The notes: a model not told the origin generated them from the sequence alone. Shown: positions 24,932 to 34,923, counted from the first letter of the stretch. The stretch is 64,000 bases of DNA from Bacillus_BE sp042263505 (GCF_042263505.1 NZ_JBHKFI010000010.1:97913-161912); one strand, 5' to 3'. A program made the numbers and translations.

Positions 24932-26476
24932 CTATTCATTTTGCGCTTTTGCTACGAAACTCTTTTGTTCGCCTTGAGCCGGGAATTTGTAATGAGTCCC
25001 TCCGACAAAAATCGAAACAACCAATCCTAAAATACATGCAATTAAAGCGATGATAAAACCGTGATGCAAGGCGGATTCTAACGCGCTTCGCATGTAGTTT
25101 AATAGCTGTGGAGAGATTTGCACGTTATTTTGCATCAAAAGCTCCGGCTTCGCGATTTTCGCCATTTGATTGCTTGGCATATGGGCGTTTGCGGCAAAAT
25201 CAAGTAATTTTTCCTTTAAATCATTATTGACGATGGTTGCCGTAATCGCAGCACCCATGACACCACCGATGTTACGCCAAAAACCTACGACTGAGGAAGC
25301 AATCCCAATATATTTCATTTCCACTGATTGAGCCATCGCATTTTGGGAAACGCTCATAAGGGGACCTAGGACAATTAGTCCCATTAAAATCATAACTAGA
25401 GTCACAATCCACTTTGCAGTTTCGTGGGTGATGGTTCCAAGCATGTAAGCCTCGATAATCCCAACAGCCATTGAAATCGTCATGATCGTACGAAATTTAA
25501 TTTTCGTACAAAGGAACCCTCCAATAATCGCCCCAATCATGATAGGAAACATCATCGGAGTTAAAACACTATTAGAATTTTCATTTCCCATGACCGCTAC
25601 CGAAAGTATCGGAAGGTATGTTATGGCCGAAAACATAATTGCCCCTTGGCAAAATACAACAATACTCGTGCCAAGTACCATGCGGTTTTTAAAGATTCCA
25701 AGCGGTAATATTGGCTCTTTCGCTGATTTCTCAACCAAGAGGAAGAGAATAATAGCAATTGCGGAGCCAATAAATATGCTAATGATTTGTATGGAACTCC
25801 ATGCATAATCTTTCCCACCCCATTCAAGTGCTAGGAGAAGTAAAACTGTTGAAATTATTAATAATATCGTTCCAAGATAATCGACTTTCGGTTTCTGTTC
25901 GGCTTTGGATTCCTTTAGGGCAAACAATAGGGTTATAAAGGAAAGAAGCCCAATCGGAACATTGACATAGAAGCACCATCTCCAGCCTAACCAGGAAGAT
26001 TCGGATATCCAGGTTCCGATTTGCGGACCTAAAACAGAAGAAATACCAAAAATCCCAGCAAACACCCCGGACATTTTTGCAGCCTGTTTAGGATTAGATG
26101 ACATTGAATAAATAATCGTAAAGGATATCGGAAAAATAGCACCAGAACCAATGCCTTGAATTGTTCGATAGATAATCAATTGATCAATCGTATTGGCAGT
26201 GCCACATAAGGCTGACCCGATTAAAAATAGGCTAATCCCAATTAAATAAAAGAGTTTTCGTCCAAACTGATCACTCATCTTTCCAAATACCAGCATCGTA
26301 CTGGTTGAGGCTAGCATATAGGCGGTAAAGATCCAACTCATTTTTTCAAACCCATCAATATCTTTAATCACTTGATTAATACTAGCAGAGACGATTGTAT
26401 TATCCAATGAAGACATGAAAAGACCTAAAGCCATCGCTAAAATCACAAATGACATCCTTTTGTTTGATTGTTCCAT
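24932..26476 (-). CDS. DHA2-family multidrug efflux MFS transporter
   Basis: A 514-residue, 14-span drug:proton antiporter of the EmrB/QacA type. Motif D1 is SSLDNTIVSASINQ in span 1. Motif A follows in FGKMSDQFGRKLFYLIG, and motif B in IYRTIQGIGSGAIFP. Motif C is GPQIGTWISESSWLGWRWCF, which marks it as an exporter. A TetR-like operator lies in the divergent region upstream, but no regulator is encoded next to it. The drug range is unknown. Confidence 0.88.
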   Translation of the reverse strand: MEQSNKRMSFVILAMALGLFMSSLDNTIVSASINQVIKDIDGFEKMSWIFTAYMLASTSTMLVFGKMSDQFGRKLFYLIGISLFLIGSALCGTANTIDQLIIYRTIQGIGSGAIFPISFTIIYSMSSNPKQAAKMSGVFAGIFGISSVLGPQIGTWISESSWLGWRWCFYVNVPIGLLSFITLLFALKESKAEQKPKVDYLGTILLIISTVLLLLALEWGGKDYAWSSIQIISIFIGSAIAIILFLLVEKSAKEPILPLGIFKNRMVLGTSIVVFCQGAIMFSAITYLPILSVAVMGNENSNSVLTPMMFPIMIGAIIGGFLCTKIKFRTIMTISMAVGIIEAYMLGTITHETAKWIVTLVMILMGLIVLGPLMSVSQNAMAQSVEMKYIGIASSVVGFWRNIGGVMGAAITATIVNNDLKEKLLDFAANAHMPSNQMAKIAKPELLMQNNVQISPQLLNYMRSALESALHHGFIIALIACILGLVVSIFVGGTHYKFPAQGEQKSFVAKAQNE

Positions 26477-26736
26477 ACTACCTCCACATTTCTAATTCAA
26501 ATATTTTCAAATAATTACATAAACTAGAATACCATTAAATCGAAACGGAGCAATCATTCTTTGCACCAATATTTATCGACATTCCCCCTTTTCAAGCTAC
26601 GACAAATTTCTTTTGGGTATTATTCTCTGCCATCTCTGATAAAAGGAATCAATCATCCCTTGCCCGAATCTTACAGATTTGGAGAAAATTCTTCTACTTA
26701 ATGGTCTGATTTTGCTAATTCAGAACATTAAAATAA

Positions 26737-26754
26737 TGAATGAACATTCATTCT
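26737..26754. promoter_or_regulatory. TetR/FadR-like operator in the region between the efflux and MBL genes
   Basis: TGAATGAACATTCATTCT matches the Bacillus FadR consensus TGAATGAMTANTCATTCA at all but two positions and lies 42 bases before the MBL gene start. Confidence 0.5.
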
Positions 26755-26795
26755 ATGTTAATATTTGATAAAGGGGTATTGAGGAGGTTTGGTTG

Positions 26796-27626
26796 ATGCT
26801 TTTTAAGAAGAATTTCACTCGAGAGACGAAGAACGGGGTTCAAATGGGCAATGGAACAATTGCTTTTCAAGGGGTCAAACTGAATGTGCACTGCTTTGCT
26901 TTTGATGGCGTTTTAATTGATACGGGTGCAAAGTCCTTAGAAATGGAATTCCACAACTTTTTCCATGAACTTGAATTAGATCAGGTGGTAATCACCCATT
27001 TTCATGAGGATCATACAGGCTGCGCAGCTTATTTACAAAAGGAATATTCATTACCTATTTATATGAGTGACATTAAGCTTGAATATTGCAAAAGAAAAGC
27101 AGATTATCCAATGTACCGGAAGTGGTTTTGGGGCAAGCGTCCGCCCTTTCATGCTGAGAAAATCGGAAAAACCTTTACCTCACGAACAGCGACCTGGGAT
27201 GTGATTGAAACTCCAGGTCACGCGATTGATCATCTTGCTTTTTTAAACAGAGAGACGGGGCAGCTTTTTACAGGAGATCTTTATTGTCAAGAGAAAACAA
27301 AGGTGACCTTACGAGAAGAAAGCATCCCTACTATAATGGAATCTTTAGCTAAAGTCCTTGCCTATGATTTTGAGGAAGTTTTTTGCTGTCATGCTGGTTA
27401 TTTGAAGGAAGGTCGTAAGGCTCTAGAAAGAAAGTTAAATTATTTGCAGGAGCTTGATGGGAAAATTATCAAACTTTATGAGCAGGGCACACCAGCTGGG
27501 AAGATTAGTGAAACTTTGTTTCCCAAAAAATATCCGATAATTTACTTTTCCTCAGGTGAGTGGGATTCCCTACATATTGTGAATTCCATTATTAACGAGC
27601 ATAAAAAAAGTTCTTTGTCCTCTTAA
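26796..27626 (+). CDS. Metallo-beta-lactamase-fold hydrolase
   Basis: A 276-residue MBL-fold hydrolase with the zinc motif THFHEDHTGC near residue 71, ETPGHAIDHL near 142 (third His), LFTGDLYC (bridging Asp) and CCHAGYL. These suit a glyoxalase II or thioesterase-like cytoplasmic enzyme. ATG 26796 is preferred to TTG 26793, because AGGAGG has eight bases to the ATG. The FadR-like operator upstream hints at a link to acyl-CoA metabolism. Confidence 0.85.
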   Translation: MLFKKNFTRETKNGVQMGNGTIAFQGVKLNVHCFAFDGVLIDTGAKSLEMEFHNFFHELELDQVVITHFHEDHTGCAAYLQKEYSLPIYMSDIKLEYCKRKADYPMYRKWFWGKRPPFHAEKIGKTFTSRTATWDVIETPGHAIDHLAFLNRETGQLFTGDLYCQEKTKVTLREESIPTIMESLAKVLAYDFEEVFCCHAGYLKEGRKALERKLNYLQELDGKIIKLYEQGTPAGKISETLFPKKYPIIYFSSGEWDSLHIVNSIINEHKKSSLSS

Positions 27627-27644
27627 TGACAAAGAACTTTTTTT
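27604..27644. terminator. Bidirectional terminator between the MBL and cytochrome c genes
   Basis: AAAAAAAGTTCTTTGTC pairs with GACAAAGAACTTTTTTT, spanning the MBL stop codon. Confidence 0.9.
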
Positions 27645-27950
27645 CTATTTATTTTGTTCCTGAAGCCATTTTGCTACTTTGTGGGCATCTTCATCCTCAA
27701 GGATTTTCGGCATTCCAGCAGGAGGAGTCAAAATCGTCTTTTCTAAGTCCTCCACTGATTTATTTTTGATTTTATCCTTTAAGGATAATGATAAGCCTGT
27801 ACTTCCCATTTCACCATGGCAAGACATACAGTTTTTTTCATATAGTGATTTTCCCGTCACCTGTTCAGTCTTGTCCTCCTTTGAGCAGGCCGTTAAGACA
27901 ACGAGAATCATCGAGATGAGAATGAGTGCGAGTTTTTTTGCTTTTAACAT
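27645..27950 (-). CDS. Membrane-anchored cytochrome c551-like lipoprotein
   Basis: A 101-residue class I cytochrome c. The signal peptide ends in the lipobox LTAC (Cys about 22), so it is lipid-anchored on the outer face of the membrane. Heme c binds at CMSCH near residue 41, and the sixth ligand is the Met in PPAGMPKIL near 79. It resembles Bacillus CccB, a small electron carrier to terminal oxidases. Single gene. Confidence 0.88.
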   Translation of the reverse strand: MLKAKKLALILISMILVVLTACSKEDKTEQVTGKSLYEKNCMSCHGEMGSTGLSLSLKDKIKNKSVEDLEKTILTPPAGMPKILEDEDAHKVAKWLQEQNK

Positions 27951-27994
27951 ATTATCAGTCCTTTATTGTCTATTCTAGGTTGGTGATTCTGTAA

Positions 27995-28165
27995 TTATAT
28001 AAATACTAAGATTATGACACTAAATAGATTAGCTGCAAAATGAGAAAAGGCGCTTACCCATGCATTGTTTGATTTGTGAAAAATAATTCCATAAAGAACG
28101 CTATAAACAAAGACGAAGAACAAATCATAGGTGATGATCAGACCATTTCCTTCCGTTAGATGGCC
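27995..28165 (-). pseudogene. C-terminal remnant of a membrane protein, possibly CPBP type
   Basis: A frame without a start codon reads VLYGIIFHKSNNAWVSAFSH followed by FAANLFSVIILVFI and a stop. The pattern (short loop, His, Asn-rich helix end) resembles the last helices of CPBP intramembrane proteases. The upstream part is absent and stop codons bound it. Low certainty about the family. Confidence 0.35.
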
Positions 28166-28672
28166 TCGTTATACATTTATTTGGCAACGCATGTAGTATC
28201 CAATGAAGTGGATTGTAGAAGAAAATCAATCACTTATCTTTCAACAACAAATTGCCTCTTATGGTACTTTCTAACAACTACATTGTAACATTCATGTGAA
28301 TTGTTTTTAGAAAATAATATTAATATTTTTTGAACATCAAAGGAAGAAGTTATTAATGTCTTTTTTGGAGGATTTTCATTCTTGAGGAAGAAGTAATGGA
28401 ATAGCCCTCTTTAGTGGGCATTTTTGGATGTATGAGGATTATTTGGATAAAATGCGAAATAATTGAGGAATGGAAGCCATTGTCACAAGGGGTTATTTGG
28501 TTTACCAGAATGTGGATGTTTGGTCCTTTACTGCGATTATTGTCAACGTGAGATTGTTTATCTTCCCCTTCCTTTATATGATTTTTGAAACGATATTATT
28601 TGGTGTTAAATACCTTAATAGAATATGAGAAAGGACAATCCCATTGGCAGCGGAATGTCCTTTCCTTTTATT
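28166..28672. other. Gene-poor stretch
   Basis: No convincing gene. A 52-codon plus-strand frame at 28470-28628 ends in a hydrophobic stretch (FIFPFLYMIFETILFGV) and is followed at once by a hairpin with a T-run, but it has a stop two codons before its ATG and no proper ribosome site. Confidence 0.4.
28629..28664. terminator. Terminator hairpin next to the GIY-YIG gene
   Basis: GAAAGGACA pairs with TGTCCTTTC, followed by CTTTTATTT on the plus strand. It is also usable by the minus-strand GIY-YIG gene. Confidence 0.65.
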
Positions 28673-29254
28673 TCAGATTGTAAGTTCTGTTGGCAACCCG
28701 ATAATTGGCTTTGATGACTGAATATGAGCATGAATAGGCTCTTCCCCTATTTTTCGACCATAATAGCGAATATCTTTTGGGAAAAATTGATGAGTAAAAT
28801 CCTTCTGTTGATAGATGTGCTTCGCTAAAGCTCCTTCCAATACTCTTCTCTCTCTTTCATTACTTTCAAACGGAGCTAAGAAGATTTGAATGGCTGAAAT
28901 ATAGTTTAAGATTTTCGGTGCCATCTCCTCGTAGGAATTTAGAAATTCAGCAATTTTATCCTTGGTTCCTTTTCTCCACATTCCCTGCCAAGCATCTGTT
29001 ACTTGACCCGTTTTTTGCAAAGTCTCAACATCGAGAATCTTATAATTTCCACCTGTCGACTGGATCATATGGTCCTTTATTCTCTGATAGAAGGAAATCC
29101 CGGTCTCTCCAATGTATTCAATAAAATATTCATTCTGATATTGGATTGTCCAAATATATATGCCAGAGGAGTTAACTAACGGGGAATCCCATAGAAGACG
29201 CCCCTCCCCACGTAGCTTATAAGGACCACTGAACTCTAAGTTAACCTCTTTCAT
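28673..29254 (-). CDS. GIY-YIG nuclease-like protein
   Basis: A 193-residue protein with a GIY-YIG core: SSGIYIWTIQYQNEYFIEYI with the following GETG, an Arg in FYQRIKDH, and a Glu-rich helix (RRVLEGALAKHIY) that can supply the metal-binding Glu. The domain fills most of the protein and there is no separate DNA-binding domain. It could be a DNA endonuclease or a homologue without activity. It lies directly downstream of the large helicase gene on the same strand, but a strong terminator separates them. Confidence 0.7.
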   Translation of the reverse strand: MKEVNLEFSGPYKLRGEGRLLWDSPLVNSSGIYIWTIQYQNEYFIEYIGETGISFYQRIKDHMIQSTGGNYKILDVETLQKTGQVTDAWQGMWRKGTKDKIAEFLNSYEEMAPKILNYISAIQIFLAPFESNERERRVLEGALAKHIYQQKDFTHQFFPKDIRYYGRKIGEEPIHAHIQSSKPIIGLPTELTI

Positions 29255-29432
29255 ATTGAATTCCTTCTTTCAATGAGCTATTATGCCCATACTGGATTTG
29301 AATGAAATATAGATTCATATTAATTCTTATTATACTCCTAATCTAGATATGATTATATTTTTTATCGTGCGAAGATAGAGAAAAATATGGTAAGTGCTAT
29401 ATTTAATGTGGCTGTGGTAGAATTGAAGGAGG

Positions 29433-29468
29433 AAAATAGCCTTCTCTTTTTGAGAAGGCTATTTTTTT
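29433..29468. terminator. Bidirectional terminator between the helicase and GIY-YIG genes
   Basis: AAAATAGCCTTCTC pairs with GAGAAGGCTATTTT around a short T-rich loop; TTTT follows. Confidence 0.9.
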
Positions 29469-29472
29469 CAAT

Positions 29473-32400
29473 TTACAAGATATTTTTATTCGCCCGTGGA
29501 ACCAAGGTGGATGGCATGTCAACGTGTAGCCTCCAGGTGACGTTCATCGGTTTATTTCCAAAATGGCTGACATAATCTGCTGTTCCTAAAAAGACAAATG
29601 GAGCGGTAAGGCCGTTTTCTTGTTTATATTCCCGCACAAACAGGGCGATTTGATGGTTTCTTTTTTTGTGATGAATATATCTTTGGGAGGTTGGACTGCT
29701 TTCTGCCACTCTACTTTGCGTTTGCCAATGAAATAACTGGTCATTGATGGCATAATCCTCATATAGTGTCGATGGTGAAAAATCTTTTTCGGATTTATTT
29801 AAGGTGATGAAGAAGATATCAAGATTCTTATCTTCGAAATACTTTACCCCTTCCCGAAAGGCTGGCGATTTTTCTTCATTGTAATAGCCTAATGCAGCGA
29901 GAACCTGTGAAGTTGAATATTTGCAATGAACACGGAGCGGACATGGAAACGGAAAATCATTGGCTATTTCCATTGTTTCCAAGGACTCGTATTGATAGCG
30001 GAGTATTTCCAGAATCTCCACTTTAAAGCTCGGATTTGCTAATAAGTGTTGAACCCCAGCTTCAATGGAAGACAAGCCTTCTTTTTCTGGATAAGCTTTA
30101 TAAAAAGAATAGTAAAATATGTTTAGCATAAGCCTTTCCTCTTCATTGAATATGGTACCTTCTTCGATGTAACGAATGAAAAACTCCAGTTGTGAATGAG
30201 AATTTAGGAAAAAAAGATTCTGCAAACGACTGGTGATAAAATCCTCAAGCTCCCATTGAAAGTCATCATTCAAACCTGCCTCTACCAACATTCTAGTATA
30301 GCTGCGATTACGGGATCTACCGTAAAAATCGTATAGGGAAAGGTGAAAATGATTTAAAAAATTTCTTAAAGTGAGCTTCAGATTCGTATCATGCTCAAAG
30401 TATTTCAGCTTACTGATTAAATTCGCCTTTGTCAGTGTGCTCGATTTTATATTTCTTAAAATATACTCTTTGGCCTGCTCCTCTAATTGAATAAAGCTGC
30501 CCTTTGGTAGATTGAAAAAACCATTTTCCACATAGTATTGAACAGAATGACGTGTTTTTCCGATCAAAGCTCGGAACTTTTCTTCGAAGTTATAATTTTT
30601 ATGCGCCTGCCCGACAAAGTCCAGGATCGTTAAGCACTCCTTCCCATCCGCTATGCGTAAGCCCCTTCCTAATTGCTGTAAAAAGATCGTTAAACTCTCG
30701 GTTGGGCGAAGGAAAAGGATCGTATTAATCTCTGGGATATCAATTCCTTCATTATATAGGTCCACAACAAAAATGAAGTTAATTTTTCCTTGAACAAGCT
30801 GCACTTGTGCTTCTTGTCTTGTTTTACTATCGACATTTCCGTAAAGTGATATTGAGGCAATTCCCATTTGATTGAAAAAATGCGCCATGTATTTTGCATG
30901 TTCAATTGAAACACAGAATCCTAGGCCCTTGACCTCGTCTATGTCCGTGATATATTTATACAAACTTTTAACGATTTGATTGCTGCGGATTCGATTGGAG
31001 GTATAGACATTTTCCAATTCCTTAATCTCATAGCCCCTCCGACTCCATTTCAGTTTGGAAAGGTCGACTGTGTCTGTAACACAGAAATATTGGAAAGGAC
31101 TCAATAATTTCCGATTTATCGCTTCCGTTAATCTCATCTCTGCAGAAATGGTATCCTCGAAATAAGAAAGGATGTCCTTCCCGTCCATCCTCTCAGGAGT
31201 GGCGGTTAAACCAAGAAGGATTTTCGGTTGATAGTGTTCCAATAATTTCTGATAAGAATGAGCAGCTGCATGGTGAAACTCATCCACTATAATATAATCG
31301 TAATAATCTTTGGATGTGTATCGATAGAGTTCTTTACTATTAAAGCTTTGGATGCTGACAAATAAATAATCTAATGACGCAGGCCGATGGTTTCCAACTA
31401 GGAGATCACCGAAATTCAGGTCTTTTAAAATCACCCGGAAGGTATCTAAGCTTTGTTTTAAAATCTCTTCTCGATGGGCAACAAATAACAGCTTCGCTCC
31501 ATGTTTGTTTGTGATTTTAAATCTTTTATAATCAAAAGCGGAAATTACCGTTTTCCCTACACCAGTGGCAGCAACGAGAAGATTTTTTGTTCGACCAAAC
31601 ACTTCACGCTCGACCTGAAGCTTTTCCAGGATTTCTTTTTGATAATGGTAAGGGCGAATATCAAAAAGAAGCGGCAATTCTTTTTCTCCTTTATCTTTGG
31701 AAAGTGCCTGTTTTAGTCGTTTCTTATCTTCCAGATTATCCTCATGGAACGTTGAAAATTCCGGATCATTCCAATAGCTTTCAAAGGTCGCCTCAAATTT
31801 CTTTACGATATCAAAGGAATCCTTTTCTGTCACCTTGATATTCCATTCGAGACCAGATGTTAAAGCTGGGTTTGATAGATTGGAGGACCCAATGTAGGCG
31901 GTGCTAAACCCGGTTTCTCTTTTAAACAAGTAAGCTTTTGCATGAAGGCGAGTGCGATCTACATCATAGGAAACCTTAATCTCGGTATTTGGGAGCTTAC
32001 TTAGTTCAACAATTGCTTTATAGTCTGTTGCCTCCATATAGGAGGTGGTGATGACTCTCAGCTTTTTATTTGGACTTGCGGTAAAGCTCTTTAACTCTTC
32101 AATAATACAGCGCAAGCCACTCCATTTGATGAACGACACCAACATATCGATGGAATCAGATGTTAAAATTTCCTTCTTCAACTCTCCCAGCATATTGGGT
32201 TCATAGTTTGAACCGGTAAATAAAGAGCTTTGGGAAATAGGAGTGAGAGGTCTAATCATTTCCCCCTTCCGAATCGCTCGGACCGAGTTCATTTTCGAAT
32301 AGATGGAAGTAAGAATCTCCCCTTCTTCATTGATTCTTAGAGTCTTAAATTCTTCTTCGTCCAATCTCTCACTTAAGATCGAAATCATTTCGTTGCAGGT

Positions 32401-32625
32401 TTGAATTTGGTCAAGTAGTGCTTGGGTGTTATCGGATTCATTTTGTTCTCTGATAAATTTTAGTGCTTTTCTTGTTACGGCTGAGATGTAGGTAGATAAG
32501 AGTTTTCTTGCTTCTTCGGCATCGAGGCGTTCTTTGCCGATTTCGTATGTATTTAGGTTTAGGTTGTTTAAATCCTGTTTTATTTTTTTGTTAATGATTT
32601 CTTCGTATATGCCTTCTTTGAGCAT
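29473..32625 (-). CDS. PLD-domain SF2 helicase with DUF3427
   Basis: A 1050-residue protein in three parts. A helical N-terminus leads into a phospholipase D-like nuclease domain with LHAKAYLF (HxK) and YIGSSNLS near residues 225-250. An SF2 helicase follows, with Walker A AATGVGKTVISAF near 352, motif II VDEFHH near 447, SAT-equivalent LGLTATPERMDG and motif VI QQLGRGLRI. The DUF3427 region (residues about 720-1050) ends the protein. This layout is typical of ATP-dependent nucleases that resemble restriction or anti-phage proteins. It acts in the cytoplasm on DNA, probably independently. A GGTG-type ribosome site precedes the ATG. Confidence 0.85.
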   Translation of the reverse strand: MLKEGIYEEIINKKIKQDLNNLNLNTYEIGKERLDAEEARKLLSTYISAVTRKALKFIREQNESDNTQALLDQIQTCNEMISILSERLDEEEFKTLRINEEGEILTSIYSKMNSVRAIRKGEMIRPLTPISQSSLFTGSNYEPNMLGELKKEILTSDSIDMLVSFIKWSGLRCIIEELKSFTASPNKKLRVITTSYMEATDYKAIVELSKLPNTEIKVSYDVDRTRLHAKAYLFKRETGFSTAYIGSSNLSNPALTSGLEWNIKVTEKDSFDIVKKFEATFESYWNDPEFSTFHEDNLEDKKRLKQALSKDKGEKELPLLFDIRPYHYQKEILEKLQVEREVFGRTKNLLVAATGVGKTVISAFDYKRFKITNKHGAKLLFVAHREEILKQSLDTFRVILKDLNFGDLLVGNHRPASLDYLFVSIQSFNSKELYRYTSKDYYDYIIVDEFHHAAAHSYQKLLEHYQPKILLGLTATPERMDGKDILSYFEDTISAEMRLTEAINRKLLSPFQYFCVTDTVDLSKLKWSRRGYEIKELENVYTSNRIRSNQIVKSLYKYITDIDEVKGLGFCVSIEHAKYMAHFFNQMGIASISLYGNVDSKTRQEAQVQLVQGKINFIFVVDLYNEGIDIPEINTILFLRPTESLTIFLQQLGRGLRIADGKECLTILDFVGQAHKNYNFEEKFRALIGKTRHSVQYYVENGFFNLPKGSFIQLEEQAKEYILRNIKSSTLTKANLISKLKYFEHDTNLKLTLRNFLNHFHLSLYDFYGRSRNRSYTRMLVEAGLNDDFQWELEDFITSRLQNLFFLNSHSQLEFFIRYIEEGTIFNEEERLMLNIFYYSFYKAYPEKEGLSSIEAGVQHLLANPSFKVEILEILRYQYESLETMEIANDFPFPCPLRVHCKYSTSQVLAALGYYNEEKSPAFREGVKYFEDKNLDIFFITLNKSEKDFSPSTLYEDYAINDQLFHWQTQSRVAESSPTSQRYIHHKKRNHQIALFVREYKQENGLTAPFVFLGTADYVSHFGNKPMNVTWRLHVDMPSTLVPRANKNIL

Positions 32626-32826
32626 GGTGGGGTCACCTCGGGTAAATTGTGCTTGATTATTATAGAGGTTTCCATTTTTGTGGGGGGAAATCCTGCTTTT
32701 TTGTGGTGGAAAATTAAATATTGTTTACTGTTTGGGAGATTGAATGAAACAAAATAAGTGAAAAAACTTCTTTACTTGCTGCTTTCTTTTATAATTGGAA
32801 CCTATTCAAATATTCCATAATAGTGC

Positions 32827-33009
32827 TTGAAAGGTGATAATAAGAAACTTGCAAGAGGCGGAGAAATTTTTTGCTTTATTATTGGTGTATTAACGCTTGG
32901 ATTATCACTATTCATTAATTTAGTTGGTAACATTTTAGGCACTATTTATGTAGTTGCAATTGCTATTTTATCAATCCTCTTTATTATAAAGGCTAACAGA
33001 ATTCCATGA
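32827..33009 (+). CDS. Small two-span membrane protein (60 residues)
   Basis: A TTG start gives KGDNKKLARGGEIFCFIIGV and two hydrophobic spans. No ribosome site is clear before this TTG, but a terminator follows immediately (33021-33070), which supports a real transcript. Not recognised. Confidence 0.45.
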   Translation: MKGDNKKLARGGEIFCFIIGVLTLGLSLFINLVGNILGTIYVVAIAILSILFIIKANRIP

Positions 33010-33020
33010 ATTCTAAAAAG

Positions 33021-33070
33021 CGGAGATATCTATCAGTCAAAAATTAGCTTATTATATATCTCCGTTTTTT
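33021..33070 (+). terminator. Terminator after the small membrane protein gene
   Basis: CGGAGATAT pairs with ATATCTCCG across a 26-base loop, and TTTTTT follows on the plus strand. Confidence 0.75.
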
Positions 33071-33153
33071 ATTATATTTTTCTGATAATAATAATCAACA
33101 ATTTTAGTTAAAGCATAGCCACTACAAAAAAGAGAACTTTCTTTTTAGTGGGC

Positions 33154-33615
33154 TTACTCAATATAGTCATTATTTCTACTTTCACAAAATTCAATAGCTT
33201 TTTCTTTATAATTTTTTACACGGTAATCATACCATTGGTTATAGATTCCAAAACGATTAACATTGTCCTTAAATCGCCGAAATGCTCCCTTTCCACGAAT
33301 AGAATTGAGCAATCTCTCTTTTTTTTTAATATCAGAAAGGCTGAAACAGAAATCTTCCTTCATATCATATTCATTAATATCGTAGCTAGAAGGTAGTGAT
33401 GCATATTCATTAAAAGTTTCAACTATTTTCAAAGCTAATTTCACTTCCTTTTGTTGCCATTCAGGTAAATGCTCATATTTCTCTCCATCCTTTGCAATCA
33501 GTAATGCCTCTAGTGATACATATACGATTTCTCCTGTTTTTAGGTTAAGATACGGATGGTTTTCCTCCGATTGCAATTCCATTCCTTCAATGATATGTTC
33601 GAGTTTCACTTGCAT
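33154..33615 (-). CDS. UPF0158-family protein
   Basis: A 153-residue cytoplasmic protein of unknown function. MELQSEENHPYLNLKTGEIV and RFKDNVNRFGIYNQWYDYR are typical of UPF0158, with an acidic middle. ATG 33615 is chosen since AAAGGG lies nine bases upstream; the extension up to 33684 looks non-coding. Single gene. Confidence 0.75.
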   Translation of the reverse strand: MQVKLEHIIEGMELQSEENHPYLNLKTGEIVYVSLEALLIAKDGEKYEHLPEWQQKEVKLALKIVETFNEYASLPSSYDINEYDMKEDFCFSLSDIKKKERLLNSIRGKGAFRRFKDNVNRFGIYNQWYDYRVKNYKEKAIEFCESRNNDYIE

Positions 33616-33684
33616 AGACAATATCCCTTTCTTTTCATTTTCACAGATTAAATTAATGCAACATATAGATCTGAAAAACTCCAA

Positions 33685-34019
33685 ATATCAACAACTAATG
33701 CAGCTTAGTGAAAACAGGTCATGGATCATCAATTGATTTCAATATTATTATTCTACTTTCATTTTAAGGTAAGTTATGAACTAGTGATTGATACTGTCAT
33801 TAAATTAAAGTTAAAGTAAAATGTTTCATCATCATTTATATTTAGGAAAACACAGGTATTATTATCTAATCAGATTTAAATTGGAATTATTCGGAAAGAA
33901 GTATTATTTTTAAGATTTTAATAATTCGCTTTTCCTATTGTTGAAGTTTGATCATAAGTTTGTACCTATTTTAAAAAATTTAGTTTTTGTATTAAATCTT
34001 TGTAATATAATAAAGTCAA
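33685..34019. other. AT-rich intergenic stretch
   Basis: No gene, hairpin or operator was recognised here. Confidence 0.5.
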
Positions 34020-34781
34020 TTATATTTTTTTTGCAATACAAAACATTTCTGCAAAATCATTTAAGATTGTTTTATTTTCATTAATCTTTAAATCGTATCT
34101 AATTCTTTCTAATCCTTCTTCGTAATCTCTATCGTTTATTAGGGTTAGAACTGATATATCCCTATTTAATGCATGATTAAGATAATCTGCTACCTTTATT
34201 TTTTCCATTCTGTACTCTACTTTTAGATTTACTTCAAAACCTCTCATTGCAAGCTCATTGAAAATAATATCTTTATTCCAATATCTTTTTAGATCTTCAT
34301 AGTATGCAGAAGGAAAATAATGATAGACCCACCACTTTGGCATATCGTGAATCGTAATATTATGTAGCTTATAAACACCGCCTTTTATTAAAACACGATA
34401 TATCTCATTTAGAGCTTGTTCTTTTAATGAATAATGGTGAAAAGCATAATTGTTAGAAATAAAGTCAAAAGTTTCAGAATGGCATGGCATTTCTTCGGCA
34501 AACGCCTCGATTAAAGTAACCTTATCTAACCTTTTATCTGCCATATCTAACATTTCTTTTGATGCATCAAGTGCATTCCAATTAATATTAAGCCCTTCAA
34601 AGTATTTCATTTGTTTTTCGAGATAAAGACCTGTTCCGCAAGATAAATCTAATATATGATATTCATTTTTACAATTGTTATCGATATACTTTTTCAAATC
34701 ATAATCCTGTCTTATTTCGTCAATTCGATACTGATTATTATCGTATTTATTAGCAATATTTGAATAGTCCGTAGTCTTCAT
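34020..34781 (-). CDS. Class I SAM-dependent methyltransferase
   Basis: A 253-residue methyltransferase. Motif I is ILDLSCGTGLYLEK near residue 43 (SAM-binding glycines), motif II contains the acidic ALDASKEMLDMA, and post-I lies in ETFDFISNNYAFHHY. The substrate is unknown. Small-molecule or quinone-type methylation is common in this group. Codons are AT-rich, as in neighbouring genes. Single gene. Confidence 0.82.
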   Translation of the reverse strand: MKTTDYSNIANKYDNNQYRIDEIRQDYDLKKYIDNNCKNEYHILDLSCGTGLYLEKQMKYFEGLNINWNALDASKEMLDMADKRLDKVTLIEAFAEEMPCHSETFDFISNNYAFHHYSLKEQALNEIYRVLIKGGVYKLHNITIHDMPKWWVYHYFPSAYYEDLKRYWNKDIIFNELAMRGFEVNLKVEYRMEKIKVADYLNHALNRDISVLTLINDRDYEEGLERIRYDLKINENKTILNDFAEMFCIAKKI

Positions 34782-34873
34782 AAAATTGTCCCTTTCATTA
34801 GAATGCTTTCATATCAAGCTGTTCAAGATAGTAAACAGTAATAAGAAAAATATTGAAAAATTAATATAGATGT

Positions 34874-34909
34874 AAAGGCAGTATTCATTCTGGAATGAAA
34901 GCTGCCTTT
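34874..34909. terminator. Terminator hairpin downstream of the exported hypothetical gene
   Basis: AAAGGCAG pairs with CTGCCTTT, with an inner ATTCATT/AATGAA stem. Confidence 0.6.
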
Positions 34910-34923
34910 CAATTGGAATATTA

